From NCBI GenBank assembly GCA_028697565.1, contig JAQVEU010000008.1, positions 1-14,573 of the forward strand: DNA of 14,573 nucleotides, given 5' to 3'. Below the pieces are notes generated by a model, which had not been told where the DNA came from, made no database searches, and was given only the letters and a program-made list of their open reading frames with translations. Source of the stretch: Candidatus Ratteibacteria bacterium (GTDB lineage: Bacteria > Ratteibacteria > UBA8468 > B48-G9 > JAFGKM01). This document shows, one piece after another, positions 14,477 through 14,573 of this stretch; the stretch's first letter is position 1; each line of letters starts with the position of its first letter. The translations under genes were made by a program, and so were the position numbers.

Positions 14477-14573
14477 ATGTATATAATAATCGTTGGATGC
14501 GGAAAGATAGGGAGTTATCTGGCAAACCTTTTACAGGATGAGCATAATGTTGTTATAATAGACAGGGATGAAA
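14477..14573 (+). CDS. trkA: TrkA-like potassium-channel regulator, N-terminal Rossmann (RCK) domain, truncated by window end
   Basis: The first 32 codons from ATG 14477 give MYIIIVGCGKIGSYLANLL followed by NVVIIDRDE. This is a GxGxxG dinucleotide-binding fold with an acidic residue after beta2, in the arrangement of TrkA/KtrA proteins, which bind NAD(H) or nucleotides and gate TrkH/KtrB potassium transporters at the membrane. The rest lies outside the window, so other Rossmann proteins cannot be fully excluded. No Shine-Dalgarno precedes the ATG (cttaataaa), so it may be translated from a very short leader. Confidence 0.75.
   Translation, partial: MYIIIVGCGKIGSYLANLLQDEHNVVIIDRDE

Noticed and set aside
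1..14573. tRNA, rRNA, riboswitch or T-box leader
   Set aside because: None seen by eye. The leaders of leuD, ilvB and thrC are short and show no specifier-type or attenuator structure. A covariance-model search would be decisive.

Overview
The window looks bacterial. The genes use the standard code, most have clear Shine-Dalgarno sites, and sigma-70-like promoters can be seen. It is AT-rich in coding sequence, with G/C-rich repeat clusters between some genes. The mix of amino-acid biosynthesis genes, a GH99/WbsX-like protein, a CBM9-like protein and a Gfo/Idh/MocA dehydrogenase recalls uncultured PVC- or Omnitrophota-like bacteria, but this placement is a weak inference and nothing in the window fixes the phylum.

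Layout. At the left edge (minus strand) is a truncated ribbon-helix-helix regulator or antitoxin with a near-consensus promoter and a palindrome in its leader. Positions 302-663 hold a repeat cluster. A plus-strand block follows: leuD-like aconitase-family small subunit, isocitrate dehydrogenase, purA, ilvB, then a 327-bp repeat-filled gap, ilvN, ilvC, a LigT/ThpR-type RNA 2',3'-cyclic phosphodiesterase, and a cytoplasmic CBM9-like protein. Two minus-strand genes come next: a GH99/WbsX-like protein and a broken Gfo/Idh/MocA dehydrogenase, which has a +1 frameshift and an apparent ATG-to-ACG start loss. The plus strand then resumes with thrC, a second repeat-filled gap, an ApgM-type phosphoglycerate mutase homologue, a third repeat cluster, and the first 32 codons of a TrkA-like protein.

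How the genes fit together. IlvB, IlvN and IlvC make the common part of valine/isoleucine synthesis. ThrC makes threonine, the isoleucine precursor. The neighbouring ApgM homologue is a candidate for the missing homoserine kinase step. The leuD-like gene lies 10 nt before a dehydrogenase whose residues match isocitrate dehydrogenase, not isopropylmalate dehydrogenase, so the pair may serve citrate to 2-oxoglutarate. The carbohydrate-type genes (CBM9, GH99-like, Gfo/Idh) form a separate block between the branched-chain and threonine genes.

The most unusual non-coding feature is a mosaic repeat family. Its modules recur in the same order at several intergenic sites, in inverted orientation at the two ends of the gene block. 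It includes an 84-bp unit with variable copy number, and copies of it appear to supply the ribosome binding sites of ilvN, the apgM homologue and the RNA ligase gene.
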